A DNA stretch of 64,000 bases, from the NCBI GenBank assembly GCA_933228895.1, contig OW121851.1, forward strand, positions 109,947,271-110,011,270, written 5' to 3'. Source of the DNA: Platycnemis pennipes. Taxonomy: Eukaryota; Arthropoda; Insecta; Odonata; Platycnemididae. Within the stretch, counting starts at the first letter, position 1; every line of letters begins with the position of its first letter. The notes below the pieces were generated by a model, which worked only from the letters and a program-made list of their open reading frames with translations, was not told the origin of the DNA and ran no database searches. Positions 43,681 to 55,113 of the stretch are shown here, one piece after another. A program made the position numbers and the translations under genes.

Positions 43681-46600
43681 ATATTGTGTCTCGTAGAAGA
43701 TGACTTTTGACTAGCTGTCCGCAGAGGTGTTATTGACAGAGATCCCCTATGCATTTAGAAATATATCCAATTATATTTAAATTGACAGTTATCACAAATA
43801 AATATTTTAGAGCGCATAATGACCAATTTAGCGTTTTTTTTATCTCCAAAGCTTGACGTTGTGGCCAGTTTTACATTGAAGGAAAGTGAAAGTAACTTAA
43901 AATTATATGACCTTTATGTTAAATATTTTCCACTGCCAAATTAATGACTGATAACGGCGTGTTACCAGGATATTGGGAAATAAATACGATGACGTTGAAA
44001 TATGTGGATTTTTCAATGAGTTAAATAATTCTCCATGTGGGGAACAACGTTTTCATGCATCTCATTTTGTGAACCGGAGAAATTTATTTTTCAAATCATG
44101 AACGATCGTTGTTAAAATTGCTTTTGATGGTGAATTCACTTCCATAAATTTAAAATTCCATTCATTAGCTGCCTTAAATCACATAAGATTAATTTATACA
44201 ATCCCGTTGAATTGGCACGTTGACAGCTTTACTATCACCAGTGCTAAAGTATACTCTCCACAAGCTAAAACAAAGTTGCAAGGAATGTTAGTAAGTAGCA
44301 GGGTTGCCAACAAAATATTTCTATCCTTTCGGTAAGACTTTGTGTTCTTAGCGGAACTAGAGGACAATTTTAATTTCAATTCGTTTTAGTTTATTTCCAA
44401 ATTTATTGATGAATATTAGGAATACCAAAACTGGTCTTCAGATTTTTGCTGTTTCTAAGAACTTGATAATGGAAAGTAGTTTTCTATCTAGGACGTTTGA
44501 GTTTCATGTTTTTGCGTATTGCGGTAGAAGAATATGCTCCAATTTTGCTAATGGGCATCGAATGTGTTTCAAATTCTCGTATAATTTCAACCATCATCTT
44601 CGCCAGTAGCATAGGCTTTCTTTATGAATTAATGTGAGTGATGAATATACTAGTTTCAATAGTGAATATACCGATTTTAGAATTTAGGTTATTGAATTAT
44701 TACTAATTTAAAAATTATGCTAAGCCTTTGGGCCGGATACATGGGGATATTTTTGACGTCCTTCCTCTTCTATAATTATTTTTTGTAACTTTATCTTATT
44801 TACAGACAATCTTGAAGGCTCGGGGTAGTGATGATACACGAAAGGAACGTGAATCTTGTAAAAAATGCTAACATGTTTCAACAAACTTATCACAAAGAGG
44901 TACTGTTTGTACAAATTAGATTTTATATAATTAACGCTTATCATTTCCAATTTTTTTAAATCTTGAAATAAACCAGATGCTATTCGAAAAATAATCTTTT
45001 TTGGTTAGTGAGTTTTCTTGTCTCCCGATCTCCTATTTTGAGGGAAAGGAATGACTAAGGGAGCTCACGAGGATCAAGAAATGCAACATTTTTAAGAGAA
45101 CGGGTGGTTATAAAACCCTTCCCCTCCTTCATTCTATTCACCGTTACCCATGGTAATAAAACACTGACTATCTGTTGAGCCGCCGGCAGCAAAAGCCCGT
45201 ATGTTGGGTTCGAAATAGAAGGGGCACACTTGGTGCGCGGAGTCGGGAATCTCGTTAAGCGTTTGGGACGGAGGGAGGATTTCGCCAGCCCGTGGGGGAG
45301 GCTGAGGGTGAGGAAATGGTAGAGAAGAAGAGATAAAGGTCGGGAGGGTGGGAATGCTCCGAGATTCACGGTGCGGCGTGTGATCTTCTTTTTTTTCCAC
45401 CTATACTTTCCGTGCAGTGGCGTTTCCTATGAGCTTCACGTGGTCGGAATTGGGACGTGAAGGAAGAAGTCGTGGTTTCCCGCGAGGGTAATGAAGGATA
45501 AAAAAGGAGGGCCCGACGTCGATGGTTGGCGTGAGAAAAGAGCGCCAGATGCCTACGGGACCTTCTTTTATGTGGGGAGAGGGGCCCTACGTAATAAGGG
45601 ATTTTGGTGGGAGGTGGAGGAGAGAATGGTGGAGTTTTTACTGGGACGATGGGATAAGAAGAGTTCTTGAGGGGTATATGGAGGTAAGTCTCCCGAACTG
45701 CGATGTTCGGGCGAATTGGGGTAGGATCGGATGAGCCCCGGAATAGATTCGTGGAGATTGAGCCCTTGTGGCAGGGACAGCCGCGGGCAGTTCTGGGTGA
45801 CCGTTTCCGGCCTTCTTTTCACTCTGTCCGTGCTTGTATATCATTCAACTACGGGATAACTATATAAGATAGAGGCTTGCGGTTTTTTTATTTGATTCAG
45901 AAGATGTCATTGCCTATAATTCCTGGAAAAAATATTTTCATTTTCCTAGCTTAGCGAGAAAATCTAACTGAAATTTGGCCGATTGGGATCAGCTTCGGCG
46001 CTCGTACGGTTTAAGCGAGAGGAGCATGTAAGAGGCGGTCAAATAGGGCGTTTACCCTCGCAGTTCAGGAAGGGAAAAAAACTAATTTACTTCATTGATG
46101 GATGTAAAGAACGAAACTCAAAAGGTCCCGTATGCTAACCGCCTCGGAGTTCGCTAATAAGCGTGATTAAGTTAAAAGTGGATAATTCCCATTTTTAATG
46201 AATCATATCAAATTAAGTTTTTTAGCGGAAAAAGCCGCCCTCTGATCTGTCCAATATAGCGTAAAATATGAACTGGAATGATTTCACGAGTGAGGCAACT
46301 CGTGTTAAAGGACGAAACTCGGACATCAATCTGTACTGGAGGACACTATAAAGTGAAATTTTCGAAACAATCCAGGGCTTTTGAGGTTTCTGTTTTGTTC
46401 CTTTAATGGCCCTCTTAACCGCAACAGGAACGGAATAATTTTCCAATTAATTTCGGGCCTAAAGTTGATCTTTTCCTATGGAACAAACTTTTATCTTGAA
46501 TTTATTTTTGTCTGTTGTAGATGTTTTGTTTTTTCAACATGTAGTAATGAAAGAAGACATCAAAGGAAATGGATGAACAAAGATGAAATATGCCCTTTTT

Positions 46601-48448
46601 ATTTTGAGTTCCTTTATTTTTTCAACGACAGTTTGAGTTAAATATCCGCGGTGGGAAAATCAATTTTAAAACTCTCTTTCGCTGGAATTAATTTTAATGT
46701 AATTTCAAAATATGTTTATTAATAATTTACATACATTCTTTCTTCATGATTTGAAACAATTATTTGAATTAACTAATTGCAAAAGTTTCCACATAGATAC
46801 TACTTTTTCAAGGACAGTGCCTGTTAATTCATAAAAGTTGAAAAACATTTTGGGTTTGAAATTGTGACTTGATTTACTTACACAGCAACAGATTTACCTC
46901 AATGTATTGCATTTTGGTGCATGACTGATTGGGCAGCTATTAATGATTGAATTCGTGAACTGAGGCATCCTCCATCACCGCTGATTATTTTAATGTAATA
47001 ATTACTCTGAATTTTTAATAACTTTTCAGTTTTCATTGCAGTGCTTCGAATAGGATACCTACTCAGTTAAATTCACGTTGGTCTCCTTTTCCCATCACTT
47101 GGTGTTGTATTACTTGGAGAATTTTAACAATGGTGTTATCTTACTTAGGTTTACTTTCTGTCTCATTGACCCCGCTCTCGAGTGTAGCAATAATTCTTGC
47201 CGACAAATTGAATTATCTGACCAAAGAATGTTATTTGAAAGGATGAAAATTTTCCAGAAATTGCCAAGGAGAATGAGTGAGAAACGATTGATAGCAAAGC
47301 CTAAGAAATGATTGGCAAAGTCTATTTTTGACTGATAAAAAGATAGCAAATTACCATAATTTTGTTCTTAGTATTAACCGACTACCTTCTTTGTGCCTCA
47401 CTCAAAGCAATTTTTTAAAATATTTCATACAGGAATCGAAACTTTCGTCCACGTTCCACAAACCTTCACACTAAGGTATAATTTAGCATAATTTCCTACT
47501 TTTTCTTGTTCGGCAGTGAAGATAATAGCACACGGCCAGATGTTTGCTGTTGGAAATATCGAGTCTTTTTGCCTTCGTTTTTTGCCCTTACAGGTTTTTG
47601 TTGACTGCAACATGCTGTGGATATTGCTTCCATTACTTCCTTGTAGCATGGCCTAAGCGACTCCAGCTCGTATATATATATTTTTTTTTTCCTTTTCCGT
47701 CTTCGTAATCGTACTGATTGCCTTTCAGCATGCATTGTTCCGCGAAGATGAATGGGAAATCGATTGACCTCGATTGCTTGTAGCGTACATTTTTTCTTAC
47801 GAAAACATTCTGGCCTGCGTTAGATACTTTTTGGAGATCTGTTTTGAAATTCACTGCCGGAGACGAAGTGCGCCTGTGTTAAATGGAGAGCCGAGATGAT
47901 GTATAGAGCGTAACATTATTGAAAAAGCCCGGAAGAGAGATGCCAAGACCCATTCTGTGACGTATTTCTTTAGAGTAATGAGATATAAAGTAGCATTATT
48001 GCCCACCATCTTGATTTAGTGTTCCAATAACGCTTTTAAATTACAATTCCATTTCAGAAAGAAGGTGTTTTTGTTTTTGGGAGAAAAGATTTCATTTCAA
48101 TGAGCTGGGTGCTCTAGTTCCTAATTCTGCCACCCTCCCCCCTACATATAGTTTCAAACCATCTGGAACATGTTACATGCCAAGTTTTTGTTAATTGAAA
48201 TGAATTTTGTGATTTTGTGCGAATTATTTACTTGTTGTGCATATGTTCAGTACTTTGCGCATATTGTCAATATGCTGAACGAGTAGGAAGGCTGCTTTGG
48301 ATAATAGTTTAAGTTTATTTTATCAACGGATTGAAGTATTGTCTTGGTTGTGGTCTAGTGAACATGTTGCTTGCAAGTTGAACACCATCATACTTTGCCG
48401 TGCATTAGTTAGTTAATTGCATTTGAGCGATTTTCCTCATTACTCACG
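43681..48448. other. long gene-less stretch with one GC-richer block
   Basis: 45060-45830 is GC-richer with overlapping frames on both strands. On the plus strand a GGAG/GTAAGT donor at 45683 follows a 54-codon frame rich in Trp/Arg/Gly from GGG runs; I do not trust it. 46283-46304 is a small perfect hairpin (CACGAGT...ACTCGTG). Otherwise it is AT-rich, with no repeats or RNA genes recognised in 4.8 kb. Confidence 0.35.
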
Positions 48449-48775
48449 AGCCTTGCGAGATATACGAATTGAGTATTGCATTTCAAGCTCTCTAACTTTT
48501 ACTTAAAGTAGTATTAATAATAGTATAATTGATATTTTTAAGTTGTATTGGCAGATAATGCTTTCAGAGGTAGTAATGAAATTGGACCAAAAAGAGCCTG
48601 GATATTTGAAGTGAATTGGATATTTTCGTAAAAAAAAAGGATTAAAAAACACAAAATGTTTGAAAGGGTAACAAGCATTGGATTAATTAATTTAATTTCA
48701 AATACCGTAAGTCGTCTTCATATTGGTGATACCTGAATATGGGCAGGAAACATAATTTCGTTGCTGCTGAAAGTC
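48449..48775 (+). repeat. 0.33 kb direct repeat, copy A
   Basis: This copy shares long strings with 49749-50070, including AATTGATATTTTTAAGTTGT, CACAAAATGTT and a block from AATACCGTAAG through ATATGGGCAGGAAACATAAT. Identity is roughly 80 percent with small indels. No TG...CA ends are clear, so an LTR origin is possible but not shown. Confidence 0.75.
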
Positions 48776-49748
48776 ATTAAAATGCCAAAATCCCGCAGCG
48801 CTGAAACGCTTTAAAAATTCAAAAATCATAAGACTTTTTAGCATATAAACTATTTTCTTGCAAAATTTCTGCCAAAAAAATGAGTAGTTTTTGTTTGAAT
48901 GGGAAACTGAAGGTTTCACCAACATGGTGGTTACCGGTTTGAATCACTGTTACATTCACTAATATCTTCCTCACATTTTACTCCTGTCTATCCCCTTTCC
49001 TTTACTCCTGGCATCCGTAGTAATTTCCCAGGTAGGCACTTTGCTAAAACATGTCGAATCAGTTGATATACCTTTCTGGTCGTTTTTGTGTTTGTTGAAG
49101 GTATGAATCCCTTGTTCAGCGATAATTGGCGCGCTGCCTTCAAAACAAGAGTAATTTCCAAATTGAGTCGCCCCAAACCCTTCCCTATCCTACAATCCAA
49201 ACTGTGATTTAATGGATCCCTTCCAGGATTTCTGGATGGGTTTTCCATTCAGGATACCCGTCCAGAGCTAATTTTGGACAAACTTCTTGGTCCGAATCAC
49301 TCATTCCAACTCGGCCGAAATCAAGGCTATCGATCTATTGAGAGGAGGCCATAGTCGTTGCACGGGCGGTGAATGACTTCACTCCGAAAGATGAGCAGAG
49401 GGAAAACGCCTAACACGGGAATCTCCTCTAATTGTCCCGAGAGCTTCATCGTTGACCTCACCTTAAATCAGTTCCAGTTCATCCGCCTGATCAAAGTCGA
49501 CATGGTTCTGTGGGTGAGAGGCTAATAGGCACATTCGATAAACCCGGCGTTAATAGATTTCTGTGGGTGCTGAACCAAATAATCCACCACGTTATCCAAT
49601 TCACTCAGTGCATTGTGAATGGCACCCCTTACACAGTGTTGGATTATATCCAAGAGCCTGAGACTTCAATCTTCGAGCGTTTTTGTGCGGGAATTCAGTA
49701 TGAAGCTGGAGTGGCCGTTAATTGTAATTGGCCATAGCTTTCTATAAA
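48776..49748. other. unidentified block between the two direct repeats
   Basis: About 0.97 kb, clearly GC-richer from 48985 to 49735 than the repeats around it. Minus-strand frame 49248-48988 (86 codons) includes LVLKAARQLSLNKGF and ends basic. Minus-strand frames between 49540 and 49250 are open in pieces with several stops, and a 75-codon plus frame covers 49510-49737. The composition and broken frames suggest a decayed coding element, perhaps the internal part of whatever the repeats flank, but I recognise no domain. Confidence 0.35.
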
Positions 49749-50070
49749 GCCTTACGTGATATACAAATTAAGTACTGCAATTTTAGCTCCCTGACCTTGA
49801 CTTAGAGTAGTATTACTCTAACTATAATTGATATTTTTAAGTTGTATAGGCAGTTAGTGCTTCAGCGATGGCAATGAAATTGGACTTAAAGGAGTCCCCA
49901 TTCATGAAACAAATTAGATATTTTCGTAGAAACTGGATTTCAAAACACAAAATGTTGGAAAGGGTGACAACATTGGATTTTTTAATTTAATTTCAAATAC
50001 CGTAAGACGTCTTCATATTGGTGATACCTGAATATGGGCAGGAAACATAATTTAATTGCTACTAAAAGTC
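49749..50070 (+). repeat. 0.33 kb direct repeat, copy B
   Basis: The second copy of 48449-48775 in the same orientation, start to start 1300 bp apart. The best-conserved part is the last 100 bp (ATTGGTGATACCTGAATATG and neighbours). Divergence between copies suggests an old duplication. Confidence 0.75.
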
Positions 50071-50850
50071 ACCCTCAAGTTTAAGGCAGGGGTGAAAATT
50101 TGTAGCAAGAGTAAGTAAAAGTAAATCAGACTACTGTGATCCAGAAAGGTAAACGTTTTTTTTCCACGGTATTTATAGTGACACCAGTAATAAAATATAA
50201 TTGATCATCTTGATTTGCGAAAAATTTTCATTATACAATTACTTAGTCTATCGTTCAAGTCTGCACGGAGGAATGGCATTGGAGGAATTTTACAGGAATT
50301 TGTATGAGCAAATGAAGATGTGATGAATATATCCTCACTTTTAGAAGATTGTCTGATATTCTTTTGATCAATAGTACAACAAACTTAAAGAAATATGTTG
50401 TTCTATGAAGTACAGAAATGGGTTAAAATCCGAAATAAAACTAAAGCCGATAGATTCTCAATCTGGCACTGTAAAATATAATCAAGTTGGAAGGTTTACA
50501 TAACCGAACTACTAAATTGCATATTCGAATCTGGTTATTGTAGTGTACTTGCATATTTTAGCCTGCTAATCATACGAAGGCATAACCCGCTGAAGAATTC
50601 AGATGTGGCATCACTACCGGTCTCTGCAATGCAAATCTAAATAATTGACATTTTTATCCAAGAAATGTGTGCAATCTTAGCACTCATAGTATCATATTAC
50701 GGAACTTGAAATGAATCGTCCAACCACATGAAAGGACTCAATGCCCAGAATACATACCGAGATAAGTTTGAGATGAAAGTGTATGAACCTATTTTTTACG
50801 CCTTATCCCTTCTGTATATAATCCTCCTGCTGATTTAAAAATAAATTTCA
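50071..50850. other. AT-rich stretch, nothing recognised
   Basis: No frame above 60 codons, repeat copy or RNA pattern was recognised. Confidence 0.4.
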
Positions 50851-50855
50851 TATCA

Positions 50856-51884
50856 CAGGATGTCGATCGATACGGGAAATACGGGAGATACGGGAAAGAT
50901 ACGGGAAATTAACATTACCCTGGAAAATACGGGAAATATACGGGAAATTCGCATAGTGTCCGGGAAATTTCAAGAAATGCTCTGTAATGAACAGATCCAG
51001 AAGATCCCCATATTTTCGGTTGGTGGGACCTTAGCAGGGCGGGAGTCGCAGTGTTTAGCCCATGAAGATTTCGTAACCCACTGAGCGCAAGGTTGTCATT
51101 TCAGCGCACGTGAGGCTGACTCGGCAAGTGTGGAGACAGCACACACACAACGTCTGTCGCCCTTGCCACAGTAGTAGGTTTCGCGTCGCACGATTTTGTC
51201 GAAAAATGCAGCGTGACAATGTGACTTATCCGGTTCGAAAGTCTAATTTAATAAGATAAAAAGTTTAATCACTTTATTTTACCTGTTGTACTAGATAATG
51301 CATATGGCGAATTATTTTGTAACTATCAGTGTAATTTGGACCGGTCCAAAATACACGCTCTTCGGTGGTCCGAAATACACTATGAGGATCAAAATAAAAT
51401 GAGACTGAATTTCACAGAAACATCCTTAGATACATTAAAAAGAATTATTTGCACTTTTCTACATGAATTATGATAAGAGTGGAGTATTTTCTGTATTTGA
51501 ACTAGCAAAAGTAACTTTATATTTCGCTGTCGCCTTAGGAGTCAGAGCCATTCCAATAGGTGTATTTGTCTAGAGTGTGTCTTCGTTGTTTATGCTTTGT
51601 GTGGGGGAAGGGAATTTCACGATTTCGCTCACTGAGCCTTTATGCCTCAATCACCTGGGCTTGATTGTTGAAATTTGGAGAGAAGACATTCCAAAAATAC
51701 ACTCAAACGTCTACACCCTAAACATGTTGCTACCCTTAATGAATACAAAGTAAAGCTATCGGTCCGAATTACACGCCGGTTCAAATTACACGGACTTCTC
51801 CTATACGGGAATTTAGCAAATAATCGTCCGGGAAATACGGGAAACATACGGGAATTTGAAACTGGGCCGCCGATCGACATCCTG
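50856..51884. mobile_element. non-autonomous DNA transposon with ACGGGAAAT arrays
   Basis: The ends are inverted repeats, CAGGATGTCGATCG at the left and its complement at the right, flanked on both sides by TATCA (50851-50855 and 51885-51889), a likely 5-bp target duplication. Inside the left end ATACGGGAAAT-type units are repeated at least six times within 120 bp. The right end has three more in the same (plus-strand) reading. A second motif, GGTCCGAAATACAC, occurs in four variants (near 51343, 51366, 51758 and 51776). No transposase frame remains. The superfamily is uncertain: the CAGG ends and ACGGGAAA arrays resemble hAT-like elements, but hAT makes 8-bp duplications. Confidence 0.7.
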
Positions 51885-51889
51885 TATCA

Positions 51890-53329
51890 TGAACTTTACT
51901 AACTTGAAAATAATTTAGTTTTTATGGAAAAATAGATCTTAAAATGACCACAAGCGTTATGAATATTGATATTATGGCCAATAAGTTATTATTTTTGGAA
52001 AAAATGGCATTTGTACTATGCTATCTATTTATTTATTATCCAAAGATTTTCAACACTGTCACGTTATTCTCTAAGGAATGCCATTTTAACTTTGGTGAAC
52101 TGTTAAATGTATCCTCTCGAAGAAACAGAATACCTAATCGTGAGAGAAAGGTTAATGTGCAATGTGGATTTAAACAGTTACATTTTGAACTCTGCTTCCA
52201 TGCAAGATAAATTAATATTTGACAGCATTTTAAAACCATGTTAGCGTCTGTAAATGTTACTATATGAATGATGGCTTAGGATCCTACTGGGAGGGATGTA
52301 TATTCTTTCGCCAGAGTTGACCTTTGGTGAGATATTCTGGGTGCGATATTGAGCGTAAGGTGCGATGTTTCCGCGAATGTATTCTGATTTCCCATTCCGT
52401 TCCATTTTACCCGAAGAGTAGTTTTTGAGTGACAGCGCGATTAGATCAGTGGCAGTGAAACACCTTCAAGTCACGACACCATTTTCACTGCCGTTGGATG
52501 GCGGAACACCTCCCGGAAACTAAGTTCCTTGCTCGATTCTTGTCCGTCGCTGCTTTCCTCCGTCTGGGGGATGTTTAAAGGGACAACCAGCTATTGTGTC
52601 TTTCGTCAGGAACTTGAACCTTAATATGGGTTTACCTTCACATACTCCTGGTGTGAAGCCATGCTCCATCTTGGATCAGACGTGCCGACGTCTTGGTGGG
52701 CACATCTGATTTACAAAATACCCAGTGAGTCACCACGACGGTCGGGGGACATAATACTAATACTCAATACTAATAATTTTCAGTGTCACATCACCAATCA
52801 TATGATTGGTTTGATTCAGCTGTCCACACAATTATTCTATCCATTCTATATAAACGTATTCATATTAATAGTATATTTCTAATCTACATCAGGATGTACT
52901 CCATATACCGCAAATGATGCCTTACATTGATAATTATTCTCCCCAATCACCTTTTCCCCGACGACTGATGTCATCAGACCATCTCGTCGTTAACATTTAT
53001 CCGATGAGACTTCCGTAGATAAATCTTTTTAGTGTTTCACCTGACTATTTCCTCGGACCTCGAAGACGTGACCTCACAGTTGCATTCATATATTTTCTTT
53101 TCGCTACCCCTTTGGGTATATAGGTTTCAGTGGTTCAATACCATCGAACCTTGGAACTATCGGTCTCTATGCATTCCATTTGCCGATCTTCCTTCACTTC
53201 CATTTTACCTCATTTTTATTTCAGTCATGTCTCAGAACTTTTTTCAGAAGTCCCCATTTATCCGCATTCTCTTTCGTCACGGTTCAAGATAAGTAAGCAT
53301 TCATCGCCGAAACGACCGCCGGAGGCATT
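51890..53329. other. gene-less stretch, nothing recognised
   Basis: AT-rich to 52270, then mixed. Short frames only, with no motifs. CTGATGTCATCAG near 52966 is a 13-base palindrome of no evident meaning. Confidence 0.4.
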
Positions 53330-53830
53330 GAAGCTTGAGAATGACTGTGTTTATCTCTGAATTATTAGCTTCGACGTTCAAAATGGCGGCGGCGATAAGG
53401 TGAAAACTAAGCCGGGGTGACGTGTGCAACAACAGAGAGGTCGAGCACATTCTAACTGGAACAATTCGTTCGTGACGCCGTTTGGTTATCGGGTGCACGC
53501 GGGAGTAGAAAAAAGGCGGTAGGAGGCTGTGATGTACGCGGTCTTACGCCAAGCAGAGGCTGGGAGAGGCAAGGTTGGACGGGGTACGGGTTAGGAAGAT
53601 AAACGCCGAAACGAGGCGGGCCATCACCCCCGCCTCCCATTCCCCATTAAACCTCCTCCACTCTGCACCGCGAACGTAGGATGGTGGTCTGCCGCTGAGT
53701 TTATCAGCGGCGATGCGGTCACCGTTCGCCGCAAGGAAGAAGGCAGGAGGGGTAATTCACAGCCGATGGGGTGTAAAGAAGGGCCATTTGCGTAGAGAAA
53801 AGATTCATGTCTTGGGGGAAGAAAATCCCT
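53330..53830. promoter_or_regulatory. CpG-rich block with a YY1-like site
   Basis: A CpG-dense block (about 53370-53760) with AAAATGGCGGCGGCGA at 53380, a good match to the YY1/Pho-type ATGGCGGC element seen near many promoters. An 8-bp perfect hairpin (GCCGCTGA...TCAGCGGC) lies at 53693-53713. The minus frame 53640-53452 is low-complexity Pro/Gly-rich. The Harbinger MITE starts at its right edge. It may be a promoter or enhancer; no transcript evidence is visible. Confidence 0.3.
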
Positions 53831-53834
53831 GTAA

Positions 53835-54369
53835 GGCCGGGATTACGATGTACGTTTTCTGACGTGACGGAAACGGACGGTGGCATTGATGAAGTTAAGA
53901 GAATGGGAACGCAATAAAGCTAATCACGACGGACGGACGTTGCCGTGCCGTTGACGTACGTTGAGAAAAGCTTGTCAAGATCTTGCTTTCCCGTTGCGTT
54001 GGTTTCCGTCAGCTAATCACGAGCGACTTCAATATTAAGTTGGGGGTAAATGTTTTGATGAGGGTGACACTTTTCAAAAACACTTTTCGGCCACTGAAAA
54101 TCATTCTTTTTCGATGACATTTTCGCAACACAGCCTGCTATGTTCACACTTTGCTCACGCTAAAATGTTTTGGAAAAAAATAAAAACTTACGGTTTGACA
54201 CCAATTCGAACCTAAGAAGTGACTGTTCTCCGCGCCGCCATATTGGAAAACGGCAGTTTCCAATCTGTCGTCGATCATGATATACCACTAACAATTGAGC
54301 CGCTACGTTGGCGTTCACCGCTACCGTCCGTTTCCGTCACGTCAGAAAACATTCAGCGTAATCCCGGCC
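53835..54369. mobile_element. PIF/Harbinger-type MITE, 535 bp
   Basis: The left end GGCCGGGATTACGATGTACG and the complement of the right end GGCCGGGATTACGCTGAATG agree over about 55 bp, including TTTTCTGACGTGACGGAAAC. Both ends are flanked by TAA (53832-53834 and 54370-54372). A TAA/TTA 3-bp duplication with GGCC-type ends is the mark of the PIF/Harbinger superfamily. No transposase is present. GCCGCCATATTGG (54235) inside is a YY1-like site that the element would have brought with it. Confidence 0.85.
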
Positions 54370-54372
54370 TAA

Positions 54373-54524
54373 ATCTCCGTTTTCGTTTATCTTACATCAC
54401 AAACCCCTTTCCTCAAATATGTAAGGTATTTTTTTATTGTATTGCTCGATATATTTGGCATGGTGTTTGTGGCATTGGCATTTGTTGTGCTGGGGATTAT
54501 CAGAGGTCTTACATATATGTAATA
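54373..54524. other. short gene-less gap
   Basis: AT-rich, nothing recognised. Confidence 0.4.
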
Positions 54525-54580
54525 TATGCATCTACAGAGTACCCTGCAACTACAGGGTATTTGGCAGGGGTTGAATAATC
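54525..54580 (-). repeat. dispersed stem-loop repeat, copy 8
   Basis: TACCCTGCAACTACAGGGTA then TTTGGCAGGGGTTGAATAA, preceded by ATATATGCATCTACAGAG. It is a reduced hairpin: the CCACC/GGTGG middle is lost but the CCCTGC/GCAGGGG ends remain. Confidence 0.55.
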
Positions 54581-55039
54581 AGCAAACATGGAAATTTTGC
54601 GTGGTTGCGCACTGGGAAGTGACATATTCGCCCAATGTAGCTAAAAACTTATAGTTAAAACATCCTATCCTATCGAGGGGAAGGGATGACCCGAGGGAGG
54701 TGTAGGGAACGAGGTTGTGATATGGAGGTTGGAGGAAAAGAGGGTGGAGAGCCGAGTACGTGTAGAAGCTGCCGAAGTGGACGTCGTGGCTCGTTAATTC
54801 CTTGTCGGGTTTCCTTCCTTCTCCGAAGTAGCTATTCCCTTGCCTCCTTCCCCCTCCCCGGCTTCTGGATAATTACAGCGGCTGAACAGAAAAAGCACTT
54901 TTCGATCGAAGTAAAAATAGAGGCCTGATTTGTCTTTGATATGAGGAGAGGGTGGCTTATTTTTCATGATGCTCCGACTACATAAATTTTATTGTACCAT
55001 TTTAACGAACTTAACTCTAAAACTAATCCTAAGAAAAGT
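54581..55039. other. short gene-less stretch
   Basis: 54680-54870 is GC-richer; its 80-codon frame (54686-54928) is Arg/Gly/Ser-rich without a domain. Confidence 0.35.
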
Positions 55040-55113
55040 GTAACGCCATGTTCGAGATGGGATTTGAACTCGTGCTCTTGGGTCGTAAGTCCAGCGCGTT
55101 GCCGACATGACTG
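55040..55113 (-). repeat. tRNA-like sequence (SINE head)
   Basis: On the minus strand GGCAACGCGCTGGACTTACG is followed by AGTTCAAATCC, a good B box. The acceptor ends do not pair fully. A tRNA-derived SINE head is likely. Confidence 0.55.

Noticed and set aside
45522..45734. Plus-strand frame with a GGAG/GTAAGT donor
   Set aside because: The Trp/Arg/Gly-rich peptide comes from GGG and TGG runs, with no family resemblance and GC-rich shadows on both strands.
53452..53640. Minus-strand Pro/Gly-rich frame
   Set aside because: Composition shadow of the CpG-rich block, with matching shadows on the other strand.
54219..54578. 119-codon plus frame
   Set aside because: It starts inside the Harbinger MITE inverted end and runs out through a dispersed repeat, so it cannot be an ancestral gene.
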